Of a DNA stretch of 41,307 nt, positions 9,438-18,779 are shown in pieces; position 1 is the stretch's first letter, and every line of letters starts with the position of its first letter. Source of the DNA: an uncultured Clostridia bacterium (GTDB taxonomy: Bacteria > Bacillota > Clostridia > Oscillospirales > Acutalibacteraceae); assembly GCA_946406145.1 (NCBI GenBank), contig CAMJJL010000016.1, positions 1 through 41,307 on the forward strand. The letters run 5' to 3'. The notes under the pieces are model-generated. The model had not been told where the DNA came from, did no database searches, and saw nothing but the letters and a program-made list of their open reading frames with translations. The position numbers were made by a program, and so were the translations under genes.

Positions 9438-11729
9438 TCATGCTGTCTCCTTTTTCTTCTTCTTTTTGTTGACCAACACGGCGATAACCGCTCCGAGAGC
9501 GCCGCCGAGGATGAGCGACCCGAAGCCGATGATCGCCACCGTACCGCTGTTCATGGCGGAGGCGGTCATGTTACCCGCCGCTTCGTCATAGGTCTTGACG
9601 TTATTGCTGACCCTGCTGAAAATATACTTGGTGTAGTCGCCCGTAAGGTTTTGCCATATCGTGCTGAATGAGGAATAATCCTTGAACGCCTTGCTTACCA
9701 CGTTGACCGCGCCCTTTTCGCCGATCAGGTGGACATTTCCTGCATAACCGTCCGGAGCTGTATTGCTGTCCTGAATGACAAAGTAGGGCGTGAGGGGTCT
9801 GCCCGCCTTGGAGTTTTTGGAAGCGTAGAGGACGAGCCACTGCTTGCCCTCGTCGGCAAGGAGATCGGCACAGCTGCCCTTTTGCTTTTTATAGTCCTTG
9901 CCGAAGTATTCTTCACGGTTACACTCGACCGCCTTATAGTTGAGCGCGTAGCTGCCGCCGTCGGAGTCGGTATAGTTGTTGACGAGATACTTCGGGATCG
10001 GGAGCTGCTCTACGCTCCTGTCGCGGCACAGGTCGATGATCGTCAGGACGGCTGAGGCAACCGCAAGCGCCATCGTAATGAACGATATGATCCTGGTGAG
10101 CCGTATCATAAATCGCGCCCTTGTATACAGACCCAGCTGCTCGACTCCCGTGTACACGTTACCCGATCTGCTGAATTCCGCTGTAAAATCGTTCTCGGTG
10201 ATTGCCTCCTTAAACAGTTCAAATACATCATCATCCATGATGATATTCATATTCGGCTGAAGAAGCTCATCCAGAAGATCGTCGTAAGCGGCTGCTCTGA
10301 CAGCCGCGTTAGCAATCGTATTAAAACTAAACGCTAATCCCGCGCCGCACACCGTCGAAAAATACGTGATCGCGGTGATCGTGGTATAGGTATCCATCTG
10401 TTCATCTTTGCTGCCGGTCGTACCGTCTGCGGTGTTGTTCGCGCGCTGTGCCGTGCCTGTCAGAGCGACTGAGCCGTCCTCCTTATACAGATCGCGGTCG
10501 ATATTCTGATATACCGACACCTTCTGAGGAGCGGCTAAGTTGTTTTTATAATCATCGTATACCTTTTTCCAGCTTTCATCGTTGGTGAACGCATAGCTGA
10601 GCAGCTCCTCGAAATTAACAAAGATCAGACCGTAACGCTGCCCCTCCGAGAGTGCCGCCGCCATGGGAATAAAGAGCTCCGTGTTCTCGGGGTCGTGTTC
10701 CTCAAGGAAGAAAGCGAGCAATTCGCCTTTTTTGTAGTTGCCGCCCTCGTAGTTTTTCAGATTCTCATAGATCTCAGCGATCTTAAGCCACTCCTGCTTT
10801 TGGAACACCGCTTTCCCTCCGGCTTTTGTATCGCCGAAGGTCTTTTCGATACCCTCCGCGGTCGCCGTATCGATATGCAGATCCATCGCCTCATAATCCA
10901 TGAGCTTACCGCGAAGTTCCGAAACGTCCGCGCCGAGAAGTCCGGCTTCATATCCATACAGATTCTCAATGTATTGTTTGCGCTTGGTTTCTGTATTGAG
11001 CTCGGGACGCTCCTCCTCGACCTTGTCGAGCAGGGTATCATAATCCGACTCGGCAAAACGGTCGATCCAACTGTTATCGGCAGTATCGGTCGCCATCGAG
11101 AGCATCACTTCGATCGACTTGATGACCTGTGGGTTGCCCTGTAACAGAATGGTGACGAGGTTCGGGAGATTCTCGGGGTTCGGCGCATCAACGCTCTCGT
11201 CGATACCGACCTTATCCTGTAAGGTCTCGCTGTTGAGCAGGTCTCCCATCTGCATGCCGGTATCGTCATCGGTGTAGTTGTTGAGCACATCGTGAGCATA
11301 GACCGCCTTTGCCTTACCTGCTTTGAGATTGGCGCGGTATTCCCTGATCACCGTCATGAGCTCATTGAGGGAATCTGCGATCTCGGTCTTTTGATCCTTG
11401 AGCAGTTTTTTGTAATCCTCCACGCTGTAGTCGCCGCGCATATTCATGACGGCGAGATCGGTGATAGAGTCGCGGATGTTGTTTGTGATTTTGTAGCCCA
11501 TCATGGCGTAGGTCTTGCCGCCGTCGTTGAGGTTGCCGTCTACAGGGGTAAAGCCCTTGGCGCTGAGTGTATTTTTCGCCTCGGCGGCGTCCTTTCCGTA
11601 GGCGACATAGATCTCGGAAACATATAAACCGTTATTCGCTGCCGCCGCTGTTTGCAGCGGAACAAGCGCGATAAATGTCAGCGTCAGAACCAACGCTACG
11701 AGTATTCTTACTCTTTTCAATATTTTCAT
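9438..11729 (-). CDS. Array paralog 3: signal-peptide, three-helix membrane protein
   Basis: The protein has 763 residues, starting MKILKRVRILVAL at 11729, after AAAGGAGACGGTATC. An in-frame extension upstream to 11822 runs through the repeat element and lacks a signal peptide start, so I rejected it. Parts: signal peptide (1-about 30); N-terminal domain with GFTPVDGNLN and GYKITNNIRDSITDLAVMNM; helical region with GDLLNSETLQDKVG; IDRDLYKEDGSVALTGTAQR; TM1 (about 445-472); a loop of about 73 residues; TM2 (about 545-568); external domain with ADEGKQWLVLYASKNSKAG and IGEKGAVNVV; TM3 (about 723-750); and KKKKKKETA. The AAAAAGGAGACAGC that encodes this tail is also a ribosome binding site for the vestigial start that overlaps its stop. 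Confidence 0.85.
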   Translation of the reverse strand: MKILKRVRILVALVLTLTFIALVPLQTAAAANNGLYVSEIYVAYGKDAAEAKNTLSAKGFTPVDGNLNDGGKTYAMMGYKITNNIRDSITDLAVMNMRGDYSVEDYKKLLKDQKTEIADSLNELMTVIREYRANLKAGKAKAVYAHDVLNNYTDDDTGMQMGDLLNSETLQDKVGIDESVDAPNPENLPNLVTILLQGNPQVIKSIEVMLSMATDTADNSWIDRFAESDYDTLLDKVEEERPELNTETKRKQYIENLYGYEAGLLGADVSELRGKLMDYEAMDLHIDTATAEGIEKTFGDTKAGGKAVFQKQEWLKIAEIYENLKNYEGGNYKKGELLAFFLEEHDPENTELFIPMAAALSEGQRYGLIFVNFEELLSYAFTNDESWKKVYDDYKNNLAAPQKVSVYQNIDRDLYKEDGSVALTGTAQRANNTADGTTGSKDEQMDTYTTITAITYFSTVCGAGLAFSFNTIANAAVRAAAYDDLLDELLQPNMNIIMDDDVFELFKEAITENDFTAEFSRSGNVYTGVEQLGLYTRARFMIRLTRIISFITMALAVASAVLTIIDLCRDRSVEQLPIPKYLVNNYTDSDGGSYALNYKAVECNREEYFGKDYKKQKGSCADLLADEGKQWLVLYASKNSKAGRPLTPYFVIQDSNTAPDGYAGNVHLIGEKGAVNVVSKAFKDYSSFSTIWQNLTGDYTKYIFSRVSNNVKTYDEAAGNMTASAMNSGTVAIIGFGSLILGGALGAVIAVLVNKKKKKKETA

Positions 11730-11937
11730 GATACCGTCTCCTTTATATGGCTTTTGCCTTTCAAAGGACACAACGTGTCCGCCGAAAAGTTCGGATGAAG
11801 CGGAAGCCTTTCCCTCTATCAATTTTCGTGTTGAGGCAGGAGCGTTTCCTACGGCGCTTGGCGCCTACACCTCATCAGTCTGTCCGCAATGCGGACATCT
11901 TCTCTAACAGGGGAATCTCCTCGAAGGGGAGCCTTCA
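11730..11937 (-). repeat. Intergenic repeat element, long copy (C)
   Basis: On the minus strand, the stop of array paralog 4 overlaps ATGATGAAGGC, which passes into TCCCCTTCGAGGAGATTCCC. A TGTCCGCATTGCGGACA hairpin follows, then GACTGATGAGGTGTAGGCGC with a GGCGCCAAGCGCC stem, then AAATTGATAGA and the leader of paralog 3. The first 11 bases equal the start of the other array genes, so the element appears to lie just after a former start codon. Confidence 0.75.
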
Positions 11938-14229
11938 TCATACCGGCTCCTTTTTCTTCTTTTTGTTGACCAACACGGCAATAACCGCGCCGAGCGCTAT
12001 GCCGAGCACCAAGCCTATGCAGCCGAACAGCACTGCTGTGCCGACGTTGAAGGATTGGGCGGTTCCGGCTGCGCCGAAATCAGAAGCGTCGCCTTCCTGC
12101 GGCTCGCCCGCAGGGAGCACGGTATTGTCTGTTTTATAGAACACATAGACGCTGTATTTGCTGGTGATATTCTGCCATGTCCGGCTCAACGCCGAATAAT
12201 CCATGAACGCGGCGCTTGCCAGATTCACTGCACCCAATTCGTTGATGATCGAGATCTCGTTTTCATATCCCTGAGGCGCGTCTTTGCTCTTCTGTACAAT
12301 GATATCGGTCGTTACCGGCGCTCCGTTTGTTTTGTCCGTTGTTGCGTAAAGCACAAGCCACTGTTTGCCCTCGTCGCAGAGGAGATCGGCGCAATTCCCT
12401 TTTTGCTTTTTATATCCGTTTCCGAAGTATTCTTCACGGTTACACTGTACCGCCTTGTATGTCACCGTGTTCGGTTCTTCCCCACCGCCTTTGACGTCTA
12501 TCATATATTCGGGGATCGGGAGCTGCTCTGTATCATCGGTCTTGAGCAGAGAAATCACTGTCATTACGGCGGACGCTACAGCGAGAACGATCGTCGCGAA
12601 CTTGAAGAAATTAGAGATATACTTTGTGTAAACAGCGCCGGGGTCGTCAATAAAGATGTCTTTTACATCATATTTCTTTATCAACTCGAGTGTCTCATCT
12701 CCATGGCTGAGCGTGATGGTCTTCCATTCACTCTCAGGCAAAAGGATTGACTCTCTCCTAACATAAATCGGAAAACCCTTTGACTCGTCAAAATACGCGG
12801 CAATCTTTGAAAAAACGATGAACGACGCGAGCGACACCGCCGTACAAGCCCATGTGATAGCCGACGCGGTAGCGATGGATGACCACTTGGAATCTTCGTT
12901 TTCTTCAAGACTTTTTACGTTTTCGGAGCGCATCGCTTCGTTCGTCATGGCGACCGAACCGTCCTCCTTGAACACATTACGGTCAACGCCGTCATATACC
13001 GACATGCCTCCCATCTCCGAGAGGCTCGATTTTAACTGATCGAGCTCCTTTTTCCAAGCGTCATCGTCGAGGAACGAATAGCGGAGAAGGTCAGAAAGCG
13101 AAACGAAGCTCAGTCCGGCTTTTTGACCGTCAGAGAGCGCCGCAGCCATAGGATAAAGCTCCTCGGCGTCAATTTCGTCGCGCATAAAGAAGTTGAGCAG
13201 TTCGCCTTTTTTGAATTTTCCTCCCTCATAGTCCTTCAGCGCAAGGTAAAGAGAGCCTATCTCGGCAAATTGGTTAATCTTCATTTGAGATTCGATCTTG
13301 GCTACCTCTTCGTCCTTATTGGAAGACGCAAACTCCTTTTTGATCTCCTCTTCCGTGGCGCTCTCAAGCTTGAGCTTTCCGTTTTCATATGCGACAAGAT
13401 CATTCCTCAGCTTTGCCACTGCTTCCGTAAAGCCGAGCACGATACTCTCATACTCGTTGTCAAGCTGCTGTTTTCTTTTTGTCTCGGTATTCAATTCCGG
13501 CCGCTTATCCTCGAGCTCATCGAGAAGATCGTCGTAGCTTTTTGAAGCAAAGCGGTCAAGGAAGGTGCCCTCGCTGCTGTCTGCGGAAACCGCGAGCAGT
13601 TTTTCAACAGAATTGAGCACAGCGGTGTTTCCCTGCATAAGCAGAGTGATGAGGTCGGGCAGCTTATCCGGATTCTCGGCGTTAATGCTCTCGGTTATGC
13701 CGAGCTTGTCCTGCAGCGTCTCTGAATTAAAGAGATCTCCGAGCTTTTTGCCGCTGTCATCTTCCGTATATTTATTAAGCATATCGTGAACGAATATCGC
13801 CTTTTGCTTTCCTGCCTTGAGGTTTGCGCGGTACTCCTTTATCGCCGGCATAAATTCGGTCAGGAAGTTCGCGATATTTGTTTTTTGCTGTGTAAGAAGA
13901 TGTTTGTAATCGGTTACACTGTAGCCTCCGTTCATATTCATAACGGAGAGGTCGGTTATCGCCTGTTGAGGATCGTCCGTGGTCTTGTAGCCCATCATGG
14001 CGCAGGTCTTGCCGCTTTCATTGAGGTTGCCGTTTACGGGGGTGTAGCCCTTGTCATTGAGCGTTTTCTTTGCCTCGTCCGCGTCCTTGCCATAGGCGAC
14101 GTAGACCTCAGATACATATATGCCGTTGTTCTCTGCCGCCCCGACGGTATTCATCGGAACAAGCGCGATAAACGTCAGCGTCAGAACCAACGCTACCAAT
14201 ACTTTTAATCCTTTTAGAGCCTTCATCAT
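11938..14229 (-). CDS. Array paralog 4: signal-peptide, three-helix membrane protein, more divergent
   Basis: The protein has 763 residues. Its start overlaps the stop of array paralog 5 by 4 bases (ATGA), and the ribosome binding site lies inside the preceding gene's lysine tail. It has the family order: signal peptide; N-terminal domain (GYTPVNGNLN, GYKTTDDPQQAITDLSVMNM); helical region (GDLFNSETLQDKLG); VDRNVFKEDGSVAMTNEA; TM1 (about 449-470); a loop of about 71 residues; TM2 (about 542-563); external domain (CDEGKQWLVLYATTDKTNG); TM3 (about 729-755); and a KKKKKEPV tail. It differs from its neighbours in the external domain (KGGGEEPNTV) and just before TM3, where the usual AGNMTAS motif is replaced by AGEPQEGDASDFG. 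Function unknown. Confidence 0.85.
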   Translation of the reverse strand: MMKALKGLKVLVALVLTLTFIALVPMNTVGAAENNGIYVSEVYVAYGKDADEAKKTLNDKGYTPVNGNLNESGKTCAMMGYKTTDDPQQAITDLSVMNMNGGYSVTDYKHLLTQQKTNIANFLTEFMPAIKEYRANLKAGKQKAIFVHDMLNKYTEDDSGKKLGDLFNSETLQDKLGITESINAENPDKLPDLITLLMQGNTAVLNSVEKLLAVSADSSEGTFLDRFASKSYDDLLDELEDKRPELNTETKRKQQLDNEYESIVLGFTEAVAKLRNDLVAYENGKLKLESATEEEIKKEFASSNKDEEVAKIESQMKINQFAEIGSLYLALKDYEGGKFKKGELLNFFMRDEIDAEELYPMAAALSDGQKAGLSFVSLSDLLRYSFLDDDAWKKELDQLKSSLSEMGGMSVYDGVDRNVFKEDGSVAMTNEAMRSENVKSLEENEDSKWSSIATASAITWACTAVSLASFIVFSKIAAYFDESKGFPIYVRRESILLPESEWKTITLSHGDETLELIKKYDVKDIFIDDPGAVYTKYISNFFKFATIVLAVASAVMTVISLLKTDDTEQLPIPEYMIDVKGGGEEPNTVTYKAVQCNREEYFGNGYKKQKGNCADLLCDEGKQWLVLYATTDKTNGAPVTTDIIVQKSKDAPQGYENEISIINELGAVNLASAAFMDYSALSRTWQNITSKYSVYVFYKTDNTVLPAGEPQEGDASDFGAAGTAQSFNVGTAVLFGCIGLVLGIALGAVIAVLVNKKKKKEPV

Positions 14230-16487
14230 GCCGTCTCCTTTTTCTTTTTGTTTTTATTGATCAATACCGCGATAATCGCGCCGAGAGCGCCGCCGAGAAT
14301 GAGAGCGCCGAAACCAATGATGGCGATAGTGCCTGTGTTGATTGCCGAAGCAGTCATGTTGCCTGCGGATTCGTCGTAGGTCTTGACGTCATTGCTGAGC
14401 TTGCTGAATATATACATGGAGTAGTCTCCGGTGATGCTCTGCCATACGGTGCTGAAGGTCGAGTAATCCTTGAACGCGGGGCTGACCACGTTGACCGCGC
14501 CCTTTTCGCCGATCAGGTGGACGACGCCCTCGTAACCTGTGGGAGCGGCGCTTTTTTCCTGCACGATGAAGTTCGGGGTAAGGGGCTTGCCCGCCTTGGA
14601 GTTCTTGGAGGCATAGAGCACGAGCCACTGCTTGCCCTCGTCGGCGTTGAGGTCGGCGCAGTCGCCCTTTTGCTTTTTGTAGTCCGCGCCGAAGTAATCC
14701 ATACGGTTACATTCGACCGCCTTGTAGTTGAGAGAATAATTACCGCCGTCCGCGTCTGTGTAGTTATCTACCAGATAATTCGGGATCGGGAGCTGTTCGA
14801 CGCTCTTGTCGCGGCACAGGTCGATGATCGTCATGACCGCGGAGAATACCGCGACCGCCAGTGTGACGACCATAAAGATACGAGAGAGCTTGACCGCGTA
14901 ACGAGCTTCATAAACAGCACTGTGGGTGGCGTTGTCCATTGTATAAAAACTAAGATTATCTTCAGACATAAAGACTAAATCACGACCGGTAGCTGGATCG
15001 GCAAGAAAGTCAGCTTCATAGTAAAAGTTTCTAATTTCATCGACATTTATATAATGGTATCTTGCCGCTAATGAACCAAGCGTGACGAGCGCGCAGCCGG
15101 CGGTAGCCGCCCAGCTGATTGTCGTAATCATTGAGAGCGTATCCATCTGCTCATCTTCCGTGCCGGTGGTGCCGTCGGCGGTGTTGTTCGCGCGCTGCGC
15201 CGCGCCGGTCAGGGCGACGGAGCCGTCCTCCTTATACAGATCGCGGTCGATATTCTGATAGACCGAAACGTCCTCCAATTTGCCGAAATCCGCCTTGTTC
15301 TTTTCGACATACTCCTTCCAGCCCTCATCTGTTGTAAAGGCGTATATCAGGAGCTGTTCCAAGTCTACGAAGGGTAAGCCGTAAAATTGACCCTTCGAGA
15401 GCGCGAACGCCATCGGGATATAGATTTCACGCTCGTCGGCATAATCCTCGGGAGTCATAAAGAAAGAGAGCAGCTCGCCTTTTTTGAATCTTTCATACTC
15501 GAAGTTGTTCAAGTTATCATAGAGCATAGCGATACGCAGCCATTCCTGATAACGAAGCATCGCATTCGCGTCGTTTTCGATATCGCCGAACTTATTTCTG
15601 ATTTCTTCCTCGGTCGTGTCCCAGAGCCAGAAGCCGCTGTACGCATAGTCGCGCAACTTTCTGCCGACTTCGGCGGATTGTGCGGCAAGCACGTCTGCGG
15701 TTTCTCCGTAGACATTATCGGCATACTGGATCTGCTTCGCTTCGGTATTGAGATCGGGACGCTCGTTCTCGATCAGACCGAGCACGCCGTCATAATTAAC
15801 ATCTGCAAAACGGTCGAGCCATGTATTAAACGAGGTATCGGTCGCCATCGAGAGCAAGGTCTCGATCGACTTGATGACCTGCGCGTTGCCCTGCAGCAAA
15901 ATGGTAATGAGGTCGGGGAGATGATCGGGGTTCTCCGCCTCGATACTTTCCGAAACACCGACCTTATCCTGCAGGGTCTCGGAATTGAGCAGGTCGCCCA
16001 TCTTCATCCCGGTGTCGTCCTCGGTGTAGTTGTTGAGAAGGTCGTGAACGTAGATCGCCTTCGCCTTACCTTCTTTGAGATTGTAGCGATATTCCTTGAT
16101 AACGGTCATGAACTCATCGAGGAATTCCGCGATCTCGGTCTTTTGCCCTTTGAGCAGTTTTTTGTAATCCTCGACACTGTAGTCGCCGCGCATATTCATA
16201 ACGGCGAGGTCGGTGATGGAATCGCGTATATCGTCGGTGGTCTTGTAGCCCATCATGGCATAGGTCTTACCGCCGTCGTTGAGGTTACCGTCTACGGGGG
16301 TGAAGCCCTTATCAGAGAGTGTCTTTTTCGCTTCGTCCGCGTCCTTGCCGTAGGCGACGTAGACCTCGGAAACATACTTGCCGTTATTATCTGCCGCCGC
16401 GACGGTATTCATGGGAACGAGCGCGATAAATGTCAGCGTCAAAACCAACGCTACCAATACTTTTAATCCTTTTAGAGCCTTCATCAT
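14226..16487 (-). CDS. Array paralog 5: signal-peptide, three-helix membrane protein
   Basis: The protein has 753 residues and overlaps array paralogs 6 and 4 by ATGA on both sides, so it should be translated with them. Parts: signal peptide (ending NTVAAADN); N-terminal domain (GFTPVDGNLN, GYKTTDDIRDSITDLAVMNM); helical region (GDLLNSETLQDKVG, NERPDLNTEAK); IDRDLYKEDGSVALTGAAQR; TM1 (about 449-472); a loop of about 62 residues containing LADPATGRDLVFM, not found in other copies; TM2 (about 535-557); external domain (ADEGKQWLVLYASKNSKAG, IGEKGAVNVV); TM3 (about 717-740); and a KNKKKKETA tail. The last 150 or so bases are nearly the same as in paralog 6. The loop DNA (about 14890-15075) looks AT-rich beside its flanks. 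Confidence 0.85.
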   Translation of the reverse strand: MMKALKGLKVLVALVLTLTFIALVPMNTVAAADNNGKYVSEVYVAYGKDADEAKKTLSDKGFTPVDGNLNDGGKTYAMMGYKTTDDIRDSITDLAVMNMRGDYSVEDYKKLLKGQKTEIAEFLDEFMTVIKEYRYNLKEGKAKAIYVHDLLNNYTEDDTGMKMGDLLNSETLQDKVGVSESIEAENPDHLPDLITILLQGNAQVIKSIETLLSMATDTSFNTWLDRFADVNYDGVLGLIENERPDLNTEAKQIQYADNVYGETADVLAAQSAEVGRKLRDYAYSGFWLWDTTEEEIRNKFGDIENDANAMLRYQEWLRIAMLYDNLNNFEYERFKKGELLSFFMTPEDYADEREIYIPMAFALSKGQFYGLPFVDLEQLLIYAFTTDEGWKEYVEKNKADFGKLEDVSVYQNIDRDLYKEDGSVALTGAAQRANNTADGTTGTEDEQMDTLSMITTISWAATAGCALVTLGSLAARYHYINVDEIRNFYYEADFLADPATGRDLVFMSEDNLSFYTMDNATHSAVYEARYAVKLSRIFMVVTLAVAVFSAVMTIIDLCRDKSVEQLPIPNYLVDNYTDADGGNYSLNYKAVECNRMDYFGADYKKQKGDCADLNADEGKQWLVLYASKNSKAGKPLTPNFIVQEKSAAPTGYEGVVHLIGEKGAVNVVSPAFKDYSTFSTVWQSITGDYSMYIFSKLSNDVKTYDESAGNMTASAINTGTIAIIGFGALILGGALGAIIAVLINKNKKKKETA

Positions 16488-18766
16488 GCCGTCTCCTTTT
16501 TCTTTTTGTTTTTATTGATCAATACCGCGATAATCGCTCCGAGTGCTCCGCCGAGGATGAGCGCGCCGAAGCCAATGATGGCGATAGTGCCTGTGTTGAT
16601 TGCCGAAGCAGTCATGTTGCCTGCAGATTCGTCGTAGGTCTTGACGTCGTCGCTGACATTGTAGCAAACATAGAGCTTATTGTCTCCCGTGATGTTCTGC
16701 CATGTCTGGCTGAAGGTAGAATAGTCCTTGAACGATCCGCTGATGATGTTGATGGCGCCTTTTTCTCCTATCATATGAACGCCGTTAGGATAGTCCTCTT
16801 GGGTACCGTATCGGGATATGAGGAAGCTCGGCACGATCGGATTGCCCGCCTTGGAATTCTTGGAGGCGTAGAGCACGAGCCACTGCTTGCCCTCGTCGGC
16901 AAGGAGGTCGGCGCAGTTGCCCTTTTGCTTTTTATAATCCGCTCCGAAGTACTCTTCACGGTTACACTCGACCGCCTTGTAGTTCAGCGCGTAGCTGCCG
17001 CCGTCGGCGTCGGTGTAGTTATTTACCAGATACTTCGGGATCGGTAGCTGTTCGAAGGTTTTATCGCGGCACAGGTCGATGATCGTCATGACCGCGGAAA
17101 ACACAGCGATCGCCATTGTGATGATACCAAGCGCCATGGCAAGCTTCACAGAATAATGCGCGTTGGTCATTTGTGTGTAATGCAAATCACCGTCGAGCCC
17201 TTCAAAGTTTTTCACGTTAGCCATATAGGCGTTATACTTATCATCTTTTAAGATAGCGCCTAATACCTCGTCATCCCAGTCATCGTAGATATCCCAGTAA
17301 GCGAGGCTTGCAGCTCTTTTATAGGCAACTGCAGCTGAACCGAGCGTTACAGCGCCTAAGGCAGCGGTAGCGATCCAGCTTATTTCGGTGATTTTTGCTA
17401 AAGTATCCATTTTTTCACCGTAGTCACCGGTGGTGCCGTCGGAGGTATTGTTCGCGCGTCTCGCGGCGCCGGTCAGGGCGACAGAACCATCGTCCTTGTA
17501 CATGTCGCGGTCGATATTCTGATAGACGGAGATATTGGCCATGCCGCCAAAATCAAATTTGGTTTGCTTAGCGAACTCCTTCCAACCCTCTTCGTTCGTG
17601 AAGGCGTAGGTCAAAAGACGCTCAAAGCTGAAGAAGGGCAGTCCATAACGCTGTCCCTCCGACAGCGCCGCCGCCATCGGGATGTAAACTTCCATATCCT
17701 CGGGATCGTTTTCTTTCAGGAAAAAGTCAAGCAGCTCGCCCGCTTGATAGTTGCCGCCCTCATAATTCTTCAAGCCCTCATAGATCGAACCGATCGTGAT
17801 CCATTCGTTGTAACGAGCCAACGCCTCGGGATCACTTTTGATATCGCCGAAGGTGTTTTTGACATCCTCTGCGGTGGCGGTATCAATATGCAGCGATAAA
17901 GCGACATAATCGTTCAGCTTGTTGCGCAGCGCATTGGCGTCCGCTCCGAGCACGCCGGCGGTCTCTCCGTAGAGGTTATCGAGATACTGGATTCGCTTGT
18001 TCTCTGTGTTGAGCTCGGGGCGCTCTTCCTCTACCTTATCGAGCAGAGCGTCATAATCCGATGCGGCAAAACGGTCGAGCCATGTGTTGTCGGCGGTATC
18101 CGTCGCCATCGAGAGCAAGGTTTCAACCGACTTGACGACCTGCGCGTTGCCCTGCATGAGGATCGTGACGAGATTGGGCAGGTTGTCGGGATTCTCAGCC
18201 TCGACGCTCTCGGTGATACCAACCTTATCCTGTAAGGTTTCACTGTTGAGCAGGTCGCCCATCTTCATCCCGGTATCGTCCTCGGTATAGTTGTTGAGGA
18301 GATCGTGAACATAGGTTGCTTTCTGCTTACCGTCTTTGAGGTTTAAGCGGTATTCCCTGATAACCGCCATGAACTCACCGAGGAATTCCGCGATCTGTGT
18401 CTTCTCAGATTTTAACAGCATTTTGTAATCCTCCACGCTGTAGTCGCCGCGCATATTCATCACGGCGAGATCGGTGATGGAATCGCGGATGTTGTCGGTG
18501 GTCTTATAGCCCAGCATGACAACGGTTTTGCCCTCTTGATTAATGTTGTTATAATCCGTGTCGTATTTGCGCTCTATCGGCGTAAAGCCTTTGTCTGTCA
18601 GCACCTGTTTCGCCGCGTCTAAGTCCTTGCCGTAGGCGACGTAGATCTCGGAAACGTATTTGCCGTTGTTTTTCGCCGCCGCAACGGTATGCATCGGCAC
18701 AAGCGCGATCAATGTCAGCGTCAATACCAATGCTACGATCGTTTTGACCGATATAACTCTTCGCAT
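16484..18766 (-). CDS. Array paralog 6: signal-peptide, three-helix membrane protein, first of the array
   Basis: The protein has 760 residues and is the most upstream array gene. It starts 13 bases after the stop of the PrsW-like gene, with AGAGGTG in front of the ATG. The signal peptide (MRRVISVKTIVALVLTL) differs from the MMKALKGLK form of paralogs 4 and 5. The N-terminal domain carries a short insertion (ERKYDTDYNNINQEG) before GYKTTDNIRDSITDLAVMNM. Then follow the helical region (GDLLNSETLQDKVG), IDRDMYKDDGSVALTGAARR, TM1 (about 456-480), an acidic and aromatic loop (YWDIYDDWDDEVLG), TM2 (about 543-565), the external domain (ADEGKQWLVLYASKNSKAG, IGEKGAINII), TM3 (about 723-747) and KNKKKKETA. 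Its AAAAAGGAGACGGC tail doubles as the ribosome binding site of paralog 5. Confidence 0.85.
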   Translation of the reverse strand: MRRVISVKTIVALVLTLTLIALVPMHTVAAAKNNGKYVSEIYVAYGKDLDAAKQVLTDKGFTPIERKYDTDYNNINQEGKTVVMLGYKTTDNIRDSITDLAVMNMRGDYSVEDYKMLLKSEKTQIAEFLGEFMAVIREYRLNLKDGKQKATYVHDLLNNYTEDDTGMKMGDLLNSETLQDKVGITESVEAENPDNLPNLVTILMQGNAQVVKSVETLLSMATDTADNTWLDRFAASDYDALLDKVEEERPELNTENKRIQYLDNLYGETAGVLGADANALRNKLNDYVALSLHIDTATAEDVKNTFGDIKSDPEALARYNEWITIGSIYEGLKNYEGGNYQAGELLDFFLKENDPEDMEVYIPMAAALSEGQRYGLPFFSFERLLTYAFTNEEGWKEFAKQTKFDFGGMANISVYQNIDRDMYKDDGSVALTGAARRANNTSDGTTGDYGEKMDTLAKITEISWIATAALGAVTLGSAAVAYKRAASLAYWDIYDDWDDEVLGAILKDDKYNAYMANVKNFEGLDGDLHYTQMTNAHYSVKLAMALGIITMAIAVFSAVMTIIDLCRDKTFEQLPIPKYLVNNYTDADGGSYALNYKAVECNREEYFGADYKKQKGNCADLLADEGKQWLVLYASKNSKAGNPIVPSFLISRYGTQEDYPNGVHMIGEKGAINIISGSFKDYSTFSQTWQNITGDNKLYVCYNVSDDVKTYDESAGNMTASAINTGTIAIIGFGALILGGALGAIIAVLINKNKKKKETA

Positions 18767-18779
18767 GATTTACACCTCT

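Noticed and set aside
11730-11822. In-frame 31-codon extension of array paralog 3
   Set aside because: It runs through the intergenic repeat, has no ribosome binding site and would bury the signal peptide. The ATG at 11729 has AAAGGAGACGG in front.
15387-16466. 359-codon plus-strand frame opposite array paralog 5
   Set aside because: Similar antisense frames appear opposite other paralogs simply because the genes are related.
4654-18766. Diversity-generating retroelement as source of loop variation
   Set aside because: No reverse transcriptase or template repeat is in the window, and whole loops differ rather than adenine positions.
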